Below are positions 44,633 to 52,941 of a stretch of DNA of 64,000 nt, in pieces. Each line of letters opens with the position of its first letter. The first letter of the stretch is position 1. Position numbers and translations under genes: made by a program. The stretch is from assembly GCF_020035535.1 (NCBI RefSeq), contig NZ_CP083350.1, positions 2,552,501 to 2,616,500 of the forward strand. Reading direction: 5' to 3'. The notes beneath the pieces are model-generated. The model was not told the DNA's origin, did not search any database, and saw only the letters and a list, made by a program, of their open reading frames with translations. Source of the DNA: Ensifer adhaerens. GTDB lineage: Bacteria; Pseudomonadota; Alphaproteobacteria; Rhizobiales; Rhizobiaceae.

Positions 44633-46048
44633 TCAGCTCGGCAGCATGTCCTTGAGGCGCAGATAGGCGATCCGCTCCACCTGCCTGCACGCGGTTTCGA
44701 ACTCCGCGTCGCGGTCGTTGCCGATCCGGCTTTCGAAGGCTGCGAGGATCTCGTCCTTGGTGCGGCCCTTGACCGCCATGATGAACGGGAACTTGAACTT
44801 GTCGACATAGGCGGCGTTGAGCGTGGTGAAGCGCTCGCGCTCGCCATCGGTCAGCGCGTCGAGGCCTGCACCGGCTTGCTCATTGGTCGAGCTTTCGGTC
44901 AGGCGCTTGGCCTGCGCCAGCTTGCCGGCGAGATCCGGGTGGGCGATGAGGACGGCAAGCCGTTCCTCGGCCGAGGCTTCGCGGAAGACGGCGGAAAGGG
45001 CTGCGGCAAGGCCGATCGCGGTGTCGTTGGCCGGCGAAAGTTCGCCCTGGAAGGCGCGCTTCGCGATCCACTTCGAATGTTCGAAGACGCCGCCGAACCT
45101 GGCGACGAACGCCTCTTCGCCAAGCCGCGACGGACGATCGTCCCAGGCCTTGTACGGGTAGTTTTCGGCCCAGTGGCGGGCGATATCGACGCGTTTTGCG
45201 AGCCACACCTTCTCGTGGCCCTGCACATAATCGAGGAAGCGGGCGAGTGCCGCGGCGCGGCCGGGCCGGCCGACGAGGCGGCAGTGCAGCCCGATGCTCA
45301 GCATCTTCGGCGCACCGGCCGTTCCTTCGGCGTAGAGCACGTCGAAGCTGTCCTTCAGGTAGCTGAAGAACTGGTCGCCACTGTTGAAGCCCTGCGGTGT
45401 GGCAAAGCGCATGTCGTTGCTGTCGAGCGTATAGGGGATGACCAGCTGGTGGCGGCCTGCATGCTCATGCCAATAGGGCAGATCATCGCCATAAGCGTCC
45501 GACACGTAGTCGAAACCGCCGGCCTCGGTGACGAGGTCGAGCGTATTGTCGGAACAGCGCCCCGTGTACCAGCCGCGCGGACGCTCGCCGGTGACGATGG
45601 TGTGCAGCCGGATCGCCTCGGCGATCTCCTGGCGCTCGCGCTCCGGCGAGAAGTCCTTGTGCTCGATCCATTTCAGGCCGTGCGAGGCTATTTCCCAGCC
45701 GGCATCCTGCATGGCGGCGACCTGCTCAGGCGAGCGCTTCAGCGCAGTGGCCACACCATAAACGGTGGCGGGCACGCCACGCTCGGTGAACATGCGATGC
45801 AGGCGCCAGAAACCGGCGCGTGCGCCGTATTCGTAGATCGATTCCATGTTCCAGTGCCGCTGGCCCTGCCACGCCTGCGCACCGACGATTTCCGACAGGA
45901 ATGCTTCGGATGCTGCGTCGCCATGCAGCACGCAGTTCTCTCCGCCTTCCTCGTAGTTGATGACGAATTGCACGGCGATCCGCGCGCCGTCGGGCCATGT
46001 GATCTTGAAGTTCGGGCCGTGGCCGTGAAGATCGCGGGGGTATCTCAT
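44633..46048 (-). CDS. puuE: Fused allantoinase (PuuE) and OHCU decarboxylase (UraD) (471 aa)
   Basis: One polypeptide with two steps of urate breakdown. Residues 1 to about 300 are PuuE-type allantoinase of the polysaccharide-deacetylase fold (YPRDLHGHGPNFKITWPDGARIAVQFVINYEEGGENCVLHGD; EIASHGLKWIEHKDFS; LSIGLHCRLVGRPGRAAAL). Residues about 310-471 are OHCU decarboxylase (FVARFGGVFEHSKWIA; LIAHPDLAGKLA; LNAAYVDKFKFPFIMAVKGRTKDEILAAFESRI). The second half would give (S)-allantoin and the first half opens it to allantoate. The ATG at 46048 has GGAGGAG at nine bases; an ATG seven codons upstream would put that site inside the coding sequence. Confidence 0.93.
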   Translation of the reverse strand: MRYPRDLHGHGPNFKITWPDGARIAVQFVINYEEGGENCVLHGDAASEAFLSEIVGAQAWQGQRHWNMESIYEYGARAGFWRLHRMFTERGVPATVYGVATALKRSPEQVAAMQDAGWEIASHGLKWIEHKDFSPERERQEIAEAIRLHTIVTGERPRGWYTGRCSDNTLDLVTEAGGFDYVSDAYGDDLPYWHEHAGRHQLVIPYTLDSNDMRFATPQGFNSGDQFFSYLKDSFDVLYAEGTAGAPKMLSIGLHCRLVGRPGRAAALARFLDYVQGHEKVWLAKRVDIARHWAENYPYKAWDDRPSRLGEEAFVARFGGVFEHSKWIAKRAFQGELSPANDTAIGLAAALSAVFREASAEERLAVLIAHPDLAGKLAQAKRLTESSTNEQAGAGLDALTDGERERFTTLNAAYVDKFKFPFIMAVKGRTKDEILAAFESRIGNDRDAEFETACRQVERIAYLRLKDMLPS

Positions 46049-46121
46049 CAAAGCAGCTCCTCCAGACATTTTCGTCTCTGCATCCAATTTCTAGCGGCAT
46101 TTGTTTCGAGCCATTCCCCCC

Positions 46122-46138
46122 AAAAAATTTGAAAGTCT
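46122..46138 (+). promoter_or_regulatory. Shared motif ATTTGAAAGTCT, copy 2 (upstream of uraH)
   Basis: AAAAAATTTGAAAGTCT in the 172-bp gap between the divergent puuE-uraD and uraH-xdhABC operons, 83 bases before uraH. It is identical over 16 bases to the copy before the NCS2 purine permease. Confidence 0.55.
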
Positions 46139-46220
46139 CGAATGATCCGCTCGCTACCAAGCAGGTGGGAATGCCGGAATACTGCGAGGTGGAAAGCTGA
46201 CTTCGGGAGGAGCGAAAACT

Positions 46221-46592
46221 ATGCAATCTCAGGGTGGAAACGCCGGCCGTTTGACGACGCACGTGCTGGATACGGCCAGCGGCAAACCGGCCGAAGGGCT
46301 GCGCATCGAGCTCTACCGGGTCGAGGGCGATCGCCAGACGCATATCAAATCCGTCAAGACCAATGACGACGGCCGCTGTGACGAGCCGCTTTTGAGCGGC
46401 GAGCGCATGCAGACCGGCACCTATGAGCTGCAGTTCCATGCCGGCGACTATCTCGGCGGCGCGGCCAGGCGCGGTGAGAACCCGTTCCTCGACGTGATCC
46501 CGATCCGCTTTGGCATCGATAACCAGGGGGCGCACTATCACGTGCCGCTGCTGCTTTCGCCCTACGGCTACTCCACCTACCGCGGGAGCTGA
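46221..46592 (+). CDS. uraH: 5-Hydroxyisourate hydrolase, transthyretin-like (123 aa)
   Basis: Hydrolyses 5-hydroxyisourate, the product of urate oxidation, to OHCU. The family's active-site residues are visible: His in [15 protein letters not shown] (about 10-24), Arg in VIPIRFGID, His in [20 protein letters not shown]. The C-terminal YRGS tetrapeptide is the diagnostic motif. No signal peptide, so cytoplasmic. A GGGAGGAG site precedes the ATG. The xdhA start follows by three bases, making a uraH-xdhABC operon. Confidence 0.96.
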   Translation: MQSQGGNAGRLTTHVLDTASGKPAEGLRIELYRVEGDRQTHIKSVKTNDDGRCDEPLLSGERMQTGTYELQFHAGDYLGGAARRGENPFLDVIPIRFGIDNQGAHYHVPLLLSPYGYSTYRGS

Positions 46593-46595
46593 GCA

Positions 46596-48077
46596 ATGAC
46601 GATTCAGATCCGCAACACCATCCGCTTTATTCTGAACCACCGCCTGGTCGAACTTGCTGACGTGTCGCCGGTTCAGACCCTGCTCGATTTCCTGCGCATC
46701 GACCGCAATCTGAAGGGCACCAAGGAAGGCTGCGCCGAAGGCGACTGTGGTGCCTGCACGGTGCTTGTCGGCCGTCTGTTCGACGGCAAAATCAAGTATG
46801 AATCCGTCAACGCCTGCATCCGCTTCGTCGGCTCGCTCGATGGCTGTCATATCGTGACGGTGGATAGTCTGGCGCAGCCGACCGGTCCGCTGCATCCGGT
46901 GCAACAGGCAATGGTCGACACGCACGCCTCGCAGTGCGGCTTCTGCACGCCGGGCTTCGTGATGTCGCTCTATGGCCTCTGGATGGAAAATCCGAAGCCG
47001 TCGATCGCCGAAATCGAAAAGGCGCTGCAGGGCAATCTTTGTCGTTGTACCGGCTATGCCGCAATCATCCGCGCCGCCGAGGCGATCTCGACGATCGGCG
47101 ACGTCGGCAAGGATCCGCTGGTTGCAGAGCGTGACCGGATCGCAGGCGAACTGGCAGCACTTCAGGATGGCCGCCGTGTCGAAATCGGCTCGGAGACGGA
47201 ACGCTTCATCCTTCCGGGCTCGGTCGACGATTTCGCCGCCGTGCTCGAAGCCAACCCGAAGGCGACGATCGTCGCCGGTTCGACCGATGTCGGGCTCTGG
47301 GTGACGAAATTCATGCGCGACATCTCGCCGGTCATCCATCTGACCCATCTCGAAGAACTGCGCCGGATCACCGTCAATTCAGATGGCGTGACGCTCGGCG
47401 CCGGCGTCAGTTACGCCGAGGCCTATCCTGTTATCGTCGAACACTTCCCCGAGTTGACGGAGCTTTGGGACCGCATTGGCGGCCAGCAGGTCCGCAACAT
47501 GGGTACCGTCGGCGGCAACATTGCCAACGGTTCGCCGATCGGCGACACGCCGCCGGCGCTGATCGCGCTTGGCGCCTCGATCGTGCTGCGCAAGGGCGAT
47601 CGCCGCCGCACGGTGGTGCTTGAAGACTTCTTCATCGCCTATGGCAAGCAGGACCGCGAGCCGGGCGAGTTCGTCGAAAGCGTGCGCATTCCGTTCGTTT
47701 CGGACACAGCGCGTGTTGCCGTCTACAAGGTGACGAAGCGTCTCGACGAGGACATCACCGCCGTCTGCGGCGGCTTCAACATCAGCTTCGACGTTGGTCG
47801 GGTGACCGACGCCGTCATCGCCTTCGGCGGTATGGCCGCGACGCCGAAGCGTGCCGCCCATGTCGAGGCGGTGCTGAAAGGTGCCGAGTGGAACGAGGAG
47901 ACGATCGAGCGCGCTGTCGCCGCCTTCGATCAGGATTTCACGCCGCTCACCGACTGGCGCGCCTCGGCGGAATACCGCCAGCTGGTGGCGAAGAACCTGC
48001 TTCGCCGCTTCTATCTCGAAACGCAGTCGAGTGGCGGCCAGCTCCGTCTCGATCGCACTATTGCTGTCGCGGTTTAA
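46596..48077 (+). CDS. xdhA: Xanthine dehydrogenase small subunit, Fe-S and FAD (493 aa)
   Basis: Electron-transfer subunit of the molybdenum hydroxylase. Two [2Fe-2S] sites lie in the first 160 residues: CAEGDCGACTVLVG (Cys46, 51, 54) and SQCGFCTPGFVMSLYG with GNLCRCTGYAAI. The FAD domain follows (TIVAGSTDVGLWV; RNMGTVGGNIANGSPIGDTPPALIAL; GEFVESVRIP). The length and the fusion of both domains match the bacterial XdhA class. It passes electrons from the molybdenum site in XdhB to NAD+. An SD-like GGGAG lies before the ATG, within the uraH end. Confidence 0.96.
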   Translation: MTIQIRNTIRFILNHRLVELADVSPVQTLLDFLRIDRNLKGTKEGCAEGDCGACTVLVGRLFDGKIKYESVNACIRFVGSLDGCHIVTVDSLAQPTGPLHPVQQAMVDTHASQCGFCTPGFVMSLYGLWMENPKPSIAEIEKALQGNLCRCTGYAAIIRAAEAISTIGDVGKDPLVAERDRIAGELAALQDGRRVEIGSETERFILPGSVDDFAAVLEANPKATIVAGSTDVGLWVTKFMRDISPVIHLTHLEELRRITVNSDGVTLGAGVSYAEAYPVIVEHFPELTELWDRIGGQQVRNMGTVGGNIANGSPIGDTPPALIALGASIVLRKGDRRRTVVLEDFFIAYGKQDREPGEFVESVRIPFVSDTARVAVYKVTKRLDEDITAVCGGFNISFDVGRVTDAVIAFGGMAATPKRAAHVEAVLKGAEWNEETIERAVAAFDQDFTPLTDWRASAEYRQLVAKNLLRRFYLETQSSGGQLRLDRTIAVAV

Positions 48078-48088
48078 GGGAGGAAGCC

Positions 48089-50428
48089 ATGAACGTGATG
48101 CAGCCCATCGACCGCATCCGCGGCGGCGTACACGAAAAGGAACGGCACGAGTCCGGTCACAAGCATGTGTCGGGCACGGCCGAATACATCGACGATATTC
48201 CGGAGCCCCATGGCACGCTGCATGGCTATCTCGGCCTGTCGCAGCGCGCGCACGCCGACATTTTGTCGATCGACTTCGAGGCCGTGAACGCCAGCGAAGG
48301 CGTGATCGGTGTTCTGACGGCGGCCGACATTCCCGGCGAAAACGATATCAGCCCGGCGCACAAGCACGACGAGCCGATCTTCGTCACCGACAAGGTGGAG
48401 TTCCACGGCCAGCCGATCTTCGCAGTCATCGCCACTTCGCGCGAGGCTGCGCGGCGTGCGGCGGCCAAGGTCAAGATCGAGTATCGCGACCTGCCGCATG
48501 TGACTGACGTACTCGAAGCGGCAGCGGCCAACTATCCGCTGGTCATCGACCCCTTGAAGCTCGAGCGCGGCGACATCGACGCCGGCTTTGCCAAGTCGAA
48601 GAACATCCTCGAAGGCGAGATGCGCATCGGCGGCCAGGATCACTTCTATCTGGAAGGCCAGATCTCGTTTGCCATTCCCGGCGAGGACGACGAGGTGCTC
48701 GTCTATTCCTCGACCCAGCATCCGGCAGAAACGCAGCACATGGTCGCAACCGTGCTCGGCGTGCCGTCGAATGCGGTCACCGTGAATGTGCGCCGCATGG
48801 GCGGCGGCTTCGGCGGCAAGGAAACCCAGGCGAACATCTTCGCCGCCGTTGCGGCCGTTGCCGCCAAGAAATACCGCTGCCCGGTCAAGGTTCGGCCGGA
48901 CCGTGACGACGACATGAGCGCGACCGGCAAGCGCCACGACTTCCATGTGGACTACAAACTCGGCTTCGATGCCGAAGGTCGCATCGAGGCGGTGGATGCC
49001 GTCTTCTCGGCGCGCTGCGGCTATTCGGCTGATCTCTCAGGCCCGGTCACCGACCGTGCGCTCTTCCACGCCGACAACTGCTATTTCTATCCGAACGTGC
49101 GCCTGCGCTCGCGTCCGCTGAAGACCAACACCGTTTCCAACACCGCATTCCGCGGTTTCGGCGGGCCGCAGGGTATGGTCGGTGGCGAACGCATGATCGA
49201 GGACATCGCCTATGCCGTCGGCAAGGATCCGCTCGAAATCCGCAAGCTGAACTTCTACGGCGGCGAAGGGCGCAACCTGACGCCCTATCATCAGACCGTG
49301 GAAGACAACATCATCGGCCGGATCATCGAGGAACTGGAAACCTCGGCCGACTACGCCAAGCGCCGCGAGGCGGTGATCGCGTTCAACCGCGAAAACCACG
49401 TGGTCAAGCGCGGTATCGCGCTGACGCCGGTGAAGTTCGGTATCTCCTTCACCAAGACCGAGTACAACCAGGCCGGCGCTCTCGTGCATGTCTATACGGA
49501 TGGTTCGATCCATCTGAACCATGGCGGCACCGAGATGGGACAGGGGCTCTATACCAAGGTCGCTCAGGTGGTCGCCGACGAGTTCCGGGTCGATCTCGAC
49601 CGGATCAAGGTAACGGCGACGACGACGGGCAAGGTGCCGAACACGTCCGCAACCGCGGCGTCGTCCGGCTCCGATCTCAACGGCATGGCCGCGGCCAACG
49701 CCGCCCAGCAGATCAAGGAACGGCTGGTCAAGTTTGCTGCCGAGCGCTGGAACGTCGCCGAGGCCGACGTCGCCTTCGAACCGAACGTGGTGCGGATCGG
49801 TGCCGAGCGCCTGAGCTTCAACGAGTTCATCAAGATCGCCTATGGCGCCCGCATCCAGCTTTCGGCTGCCGGCTTCTACAAGACGCCGAAGATCCACTGG
49901 AACCGTGCCGAAGGCCGGGGCCGGCCGTTCTTCTACTACGCCTATGGCGCCTCGTGCTCGGAGGTCAGCGTCGACACCTTGACCGGCGAATACCAGGTGG
50001 ACCGCACCGATATCCTGCATGATGTCGGCCGCTCGCTGAACCCGGCGCTCGACCTCGGCCAGGTCGAAGGCGCCTTCGTTCAGGGCATGGGCTGGCTGAC
50101 GACGGAAGAGCTCTGGTGGGATGCCAAGGGCCGGCTGCGCACGCATGCGCCCTCGACCTACAAGATCCCGTTGGCTTCAGATCGGCCGCGCGTGTTCAAC
50201 ACCCGGCTTGCCGAATGGTCGGTCAACCGCGAAGAAACGATCCGTCGATCGAAGGCCGTGGGCGAACCGCCCTTCATGCTCGGTATCTCTGTTCTGGAGG
50301 CCTTGTCGATGGCGGCCGCGAGCGTTGCGGAGTATCGTATAGCACCGCGCCTTGATGCGCCGGCAACCCCGGAACGGGTGCTGATGGCGATCGAGCGGTT
50401 GCGGGCGGCTGCACGGCAGAAAGGGTAA
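48089..50428 (+). CDS. xdhB: Xanthine dehydrogenase large subunit, molybdopterin (779 aa)
   Basis: Catalytic subunit that hydroxylates hypoxanthine and xanthine to urate at the molybdenum centre. It has the order of the family. HKHVSGTAEYIDDIPEPHGTLHGYLGLS is at the N-terminus. GQDHFYLEGQISFA and RMGGGFGGKETQANIFA (about 230-250) bind the cofactor. FRGFGGPQGM contains the substrate-site Arg. The catalytic Glu lies in RRSKAVGEPPFMLGIS near residue 727. The ATG at 48089 follows GGGAGGAAGCC. Twelve bases separate it from xdhA. Confidence 0.96.
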   Translation: MNVMQPIDRIRGGVHEKERHESGHKHVSGTAEYIDDIPEPHGTLHGYLGLSQRAHADILSIDFEAVNASEGVIGVLTAADIPGENDISPAHKHDEPIFVTDKVEFHGQPIFAVIATSREAARRAAAKVKIEYRDLPHVTDVLEAAAANYPLVIDPLKLERGDIDAGFAKSKNILEGEMRIGGQDHFYLEGQISFAIPGEDDEVLVYSSTQHPAETQHMVATVLGVPSNAVTVNVRRMGGGFGGKETQANIFAAVAAVAAKKYRCPVKVRPDRDDDMSATGKRHDFHVDYKLGFDAEGRIEAVDAVFSARCGYSADLSGPVTDRALFHADNCYFYPNVRLRSRPLKTNTVSNTAFRGFGGPQGMVGGERMIEDIAYAVGKDPLEIRKLNFYGGEGRNLTPYHQTVEDNIIGRIIEELETSADYAKRREAVIAFNRENHVVKRGIALTPVKFGISFTKTEYNQAGALVHVYTDGSIHLNHGGTEMGQGLYTKVAQVVADEFRVDLDRIKVTATTTGKVPNTSATAASSGSDLNGMAAANAAQQIKERLVKFAAERWNVAEADVAFEPNVVRIGAERLSFNEFIKIAYGARIQLSAAGFYKTPKIHWNRAEGRGRPFFYYAYGASCSEVSVDTLTGEYQVDRTDILHDVGRSLNPALDLGQVEGAFVQGMGWLTTEELWWDAKGRLRTHAPSTYKIPLASDRPRVFNTRLAEWSVNREETIRRSKAVGEPPFMLGISVLEALSMAAASVAEYRIAPRLDAPATPERVLMAIERLRAAARQKG

Positions 50429-50444
50429 CAGGGGCTGATCGACC

Positions 50445-51314
50445 ATGGTAGCGAGCCGCGAGGATATCAGGGACTTTCTCCGACGCGAGCGCGACTGCGT
50501 GCTCGTGGAGGTGACGGGTGCTGCGGGTTCGACCCCGCGCGACACCGATGCCTGGATGCTCGTCGCCGCCGATAGCCTTTTTGGCACGATCGGCGGCGGG
50601 CAACTCGAATACATGGCGGTTGATCATGGCCGGCGGGCGCTCAAACGTGGCGATGCGCCGGAGGCGATGACGATCCCGCTCGGACCGGAGATCGGCCAGT
50701 GTTGCGGCGGGCGCGTGGCGCTCGCCTTCACACGCATCGATCGGGAGAAAGCCGCCATGCTGATTGAACGCAGCGACCTGGAAATTGCCAGCCGGCCGCA
50801 TGTCTATGTCTTCGGTGCTGGCCATGTTGGCGACGCGCTGGCGATGGCGCTCTCCCTGGTGCCGGTGCGCACCGTTCTCGTCGATACCCGCGAAAACGAG
50901 CTTTCCGCCGTTGCCGACATTCCCGGTATCGAAACCTGCCTGACGGCGATGCCGGAGGCGGTGGTGCGCGATGCGCCCCCCGGCAGCGCCTTCGTGATCC
51001 TCACCCATGACCATGCGCTCGACTTCCTGATCGCCGCGGAAGCGCTTCGCCGTGATGACGCCTCCTATGTCGGCATGATCGGCTCGAAGACGAAGCGAGC
51101 GACCTTCAAGAACTGGCTGTCGCGCGAGATCGGCCGCCCGGAGCTTTTCGACCGGCTCGTCTGCCCGATCGGCGGCACGACGGTGAAGGACAAGCGGCCG
51201 GCGGTCATTGCCGCGCTTGCGGCCGCCGAAGTGATGGCAGCTGCACTCAATTTCCGCGAGCCGGCGCAAGCCGATGTATCGCGTCGGGCGGCGGCGGCCA
51301 AGCTTGCGCGCTAG
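50445..51314 (+). CDS. xdhC: XdhC, molybdenum-cofactor insertion factor (289 aa)
   Basis: Binds and sulfurates the molybdenum cofactor and delivers it to XdhB; not part of the finished enzyme. The N-terminal segment VEVTGAAGSTPRDTDAWMLV ... GTIGGGQLEYMAVDHGRRAL and CCGGRVAL (about 85-92) is the CoxI/XdhC signature. The C-terminal half is a Rossmann fold (VYVFGAGHVGDALAMALSLV; VRTVLVDTRENEL; DASYVGMIGSKTKRATF). It is the last gene of uraH-xdhABC, 16 bases after xdhB. Confidence 0.95.
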   Translation: MVASREDIRDFLRRERDCVLVEVTGAAGSTPRDTDAWMLVAADSLFGTIGGGQLEYMAVDHGRRALKRGDAPEAMTIPLGPEIGQCCGGRVALAFTRIDREKAAMLIERSDLEIASRPHVYVFGAGHVGDALAMALSLVPVRTVLVDTRENELSAVADIPGIETCLTAMPEAVVRDAPPGSAFVILTHDHALDFLIAAEALRRDDASYVGMIGSKTKRATFKNWLSREIGRPELFDRLVCPIGGTTVKDKRPAVIAALAAAEVMAAALNFREPAQADVSRRAAAAKLAR

Positions 51315-51550
51315 CGCGCCAACGAGAGACCTTCGCCTTACTCGGCCGCACCATCCAGATGAAGCGTAAATCTGCGTGCAGCCGGCGCTTGCCTTAATAC
51401 TTTCACTGTGTTCGCCGACACGTAGACATGATCGACCCGGGCTGCAAGTACCGCGGGAACGAGTACCGCCACAGCGGAAACGGCAATTGGGCATCGGCCT
51501 ATAGCAGGCTCTCCTGCGCGGCCGACAGCTTTTGATTAGCTTCTTCCATG

Positions 51551-51584
51551 ATGAGGTGTCCACCGATTATGGTGGACACCTCAT
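51551..51584. repeat. Perfect 14-bp inverted repeat with 6-bp centre
   Basis: ATGAGGTGTCCACC at 51551-51564, GATTAT in the centre, GGTGGACACCTCAT at 51571-51584. It lies in a 313-bp gap between xdhC and the small Tat-like gene that holds no gene I can support. There is no T-run, so it is an unlikely terminator. Two abutted terminal inverted repeats of an insertion sequence, or a miniature element, would look like this; a strong dimeric regulator site is the alternative. Confidence 0.6.
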
Positions 51585-51627
51585 GCCTCAGAAGATTCGG
51601 CCGCAAAAGGTGCGAAGAAATTCGCGT

Positions 51628-51861
51628 TTACAATCCCGGCGGCCCGAGGTGGTCATGGTTCTTGTCCCCCCATCCGTAGCCCGGACGTGAGCCATTGGAC
51701 TTGGCAATGGCGCGCGAATTCAGGCTCGTACCAAGGAGGAGGGTAATCGCCGGAGGTGTCACAACGGCAAAACGCCCAGCCTTCTTGAGAAAATCTCTCC
51801 GCGCCTGCGCTTCAGTCTCTTGTCCCTCGGGGAGCTTTTCTGATTCGTTTCTATTCTCCAT
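51628..51861 (-). CDS. Small protein with twin-arginine-like leader, candidate modified peptide (77 aa)
   Basis: I do not recognise a named family. The polar start (MENRNESEKLPEGQETEAQA) is followed by RRDFLKKAGRFAVVTPPAITLLLGTSL (given here as a Tat-like RRxFLK plus hydrophobic core at about residues 22-48). After NSRAIAKS, a putative cleavage point, a 22-residue tail rich in Gly, His, Asp, Trp and Pro remains (GYGWGDKNHDHLGPPGL). GGAGG eight bases before the ATG supports translation. It is downstream of the nucleotidyltransferase and PqqD-HprK genes on the same strand, 81 bp apart. The leader-plus-short-tail design and the PqqD partner make it a candidate substrate of a modification system. 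Confidence 0.65.
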   Translation of the reverse strand: MENRNESEKLPEGQETEAQARRDFLKKAGRFAVVTPPAITLLLGTSLNSRAIAKSNGSRPGYGWGDKNHDHLGPPGL

Positions 51862-51942
51862 TGCCCTGACCTCCTAACACTCTCACGAACAGTATACGTC
51901 CTGCCCGCGAAAGAACAAAATAAGGTTTAAGGATGGTGATCC

Positions 51943-52941
51943 CTAAATCTTCGAGCGTAGCCCCTTATTCGAAAGGATGAGGCCTGCGCGACGCAGCAGT
52001 TCAACCGGGTTGTGGCGCACAAGTTCAACAGCACGTGAGAGCCGACTGAGGCCCCATACCAGGTTGCCGGCGAGGCGTAGCGGAGCGCCGGAGACAGGAT
52101 GCCTGACCGTATAGATTCGCCTCCAGTGCTGGAGGCGGGGCATCGGGCGCCCCGCGGCGTCTGCCGGTATCTTCGTCCCAAAGAAATGGTGCAAGGTCAG
52201 CAGTTGGGTGTCGAGCGCATTCCAGGTGGTTTTGTTTGGCATTGCCGTGCGCAGCGCCGCCCAATCCAACTGTTCGCTTTCGGCGAGTTGTGCCAGATCG
52301 TGCAGGTGCCGCAGATCGATTCTTCCGCGCCAGTAATCTCCTTCCTTAAAGAGGTCATGCATGATCCAGTGCATTGCGCGGGCCTCAAGGGAAGGAATCT
52401 TCACCCGCAGGCCATCCCGTTGGACGGGCTGGGGGCATCCGAATCCGTTCGGCCGATACGGCCGGAGTTCCAGGATGCCCGCATCCTGCGGACGCGCCAT
52501 GCCACGAACGTCCGGCATCTCACGATAGCCAAGCTCTTTGAGGCATGCGTTGGCGGCAGCCTCCTCGCCCGATTCCACGGCGATATCGAGATCGCTCGTC
52601 ATCCTGCTGGGCAACCGGCCGGGCGGGCAACCAAAGAGCGGAACGGCTCCCTTGAGCAGAATCGGAACGATCCCCCGGCTGTTGAACGCGGCGACGGTCT
52701 CGATCAACTGTGCCCTCAAGCTCAGGTTCCGGTTCCGATTGCAGTCATCGATAAAGGCAAGATAATCGCGCACGTCTCCTGGCAGCCGCTCGATCTGGCC
52801 CGATTGGGTGAGCGAGGAGAATAGGGCGGGCGTGAGCAGCGTGTGGTTTGCCAGTGCGATCAAGGCTTGCCAGTCGACATCGGGGACGAGATGCCCCTGA
52901 AGGCCGGAGACCAGGGCGTCAAGAGCGTTGTCGGCACGCAT
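51943..52941 (-). CDS. Uncharacterised nucleotidyltransferase, NTP_transf_5-like (332 aa)
   Basis: A soluble protein of the nucleotidyltransferase (pol beta) superfamily. The core motif is FNSRGIVPILLKGAVPLFGCPPGRLPSRMTSDLDIAVESGEEAA (given as two parts: LLKGAVPLFG near residue 92 and SRMTSDLDIAV near 110-120), where SDLD supplies the catalytic Asp pair. A His-containing helical region follows (HWIMHDLFKEGDYWRGRIDLRHLHDLAQL). Its target is unknown; relatives accompany PqqD and HprK-like genes in peptide or polysaccharide loci. The ATG at 52941 overlaps the stop of the PqqD-HprK gene (TGATG), showing tight coupling. In-frame TTG and GTG codons just upstream are alternatives. Confidence 0.8.
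   Translation of the reverse strand: MRADNALDALVSGLQGHLVPDVDWQALIALANHTLLTPALFSSLTQSGQIERLPGDVRDYLAFIDDCNRNRNLSLRAQLIETVAAFNSRGIVPILLKGAVPLFGCPPGRLPSRMTSDLDIAVESGEEAAANACLKELGYREMPDVRGMARPQDAGILELRPYRPNGFGCPQPVQRDGLRVKIPSLEARAMHWIMHDLFKEGDYWRGRIDLRHLHDLAQLAESEQLDWAALRTAMPNKTTWNALDTQLLTLHHFFGTKIPADAAGRPMPRLQHWRRIYTVRHPVSGAPLRLAGNLVWGLSRLSRAVELVRHNPVELLRRAGLILSNKGLRSKI

Noticed and set aside
45726..47348. 540-codon minus-strand frame spanning uraH and xdhA
   Set aside because: It crosses the divergent promoter region and lies opposite uraH and the iron-sulfur domain of xdhA, both well supported.
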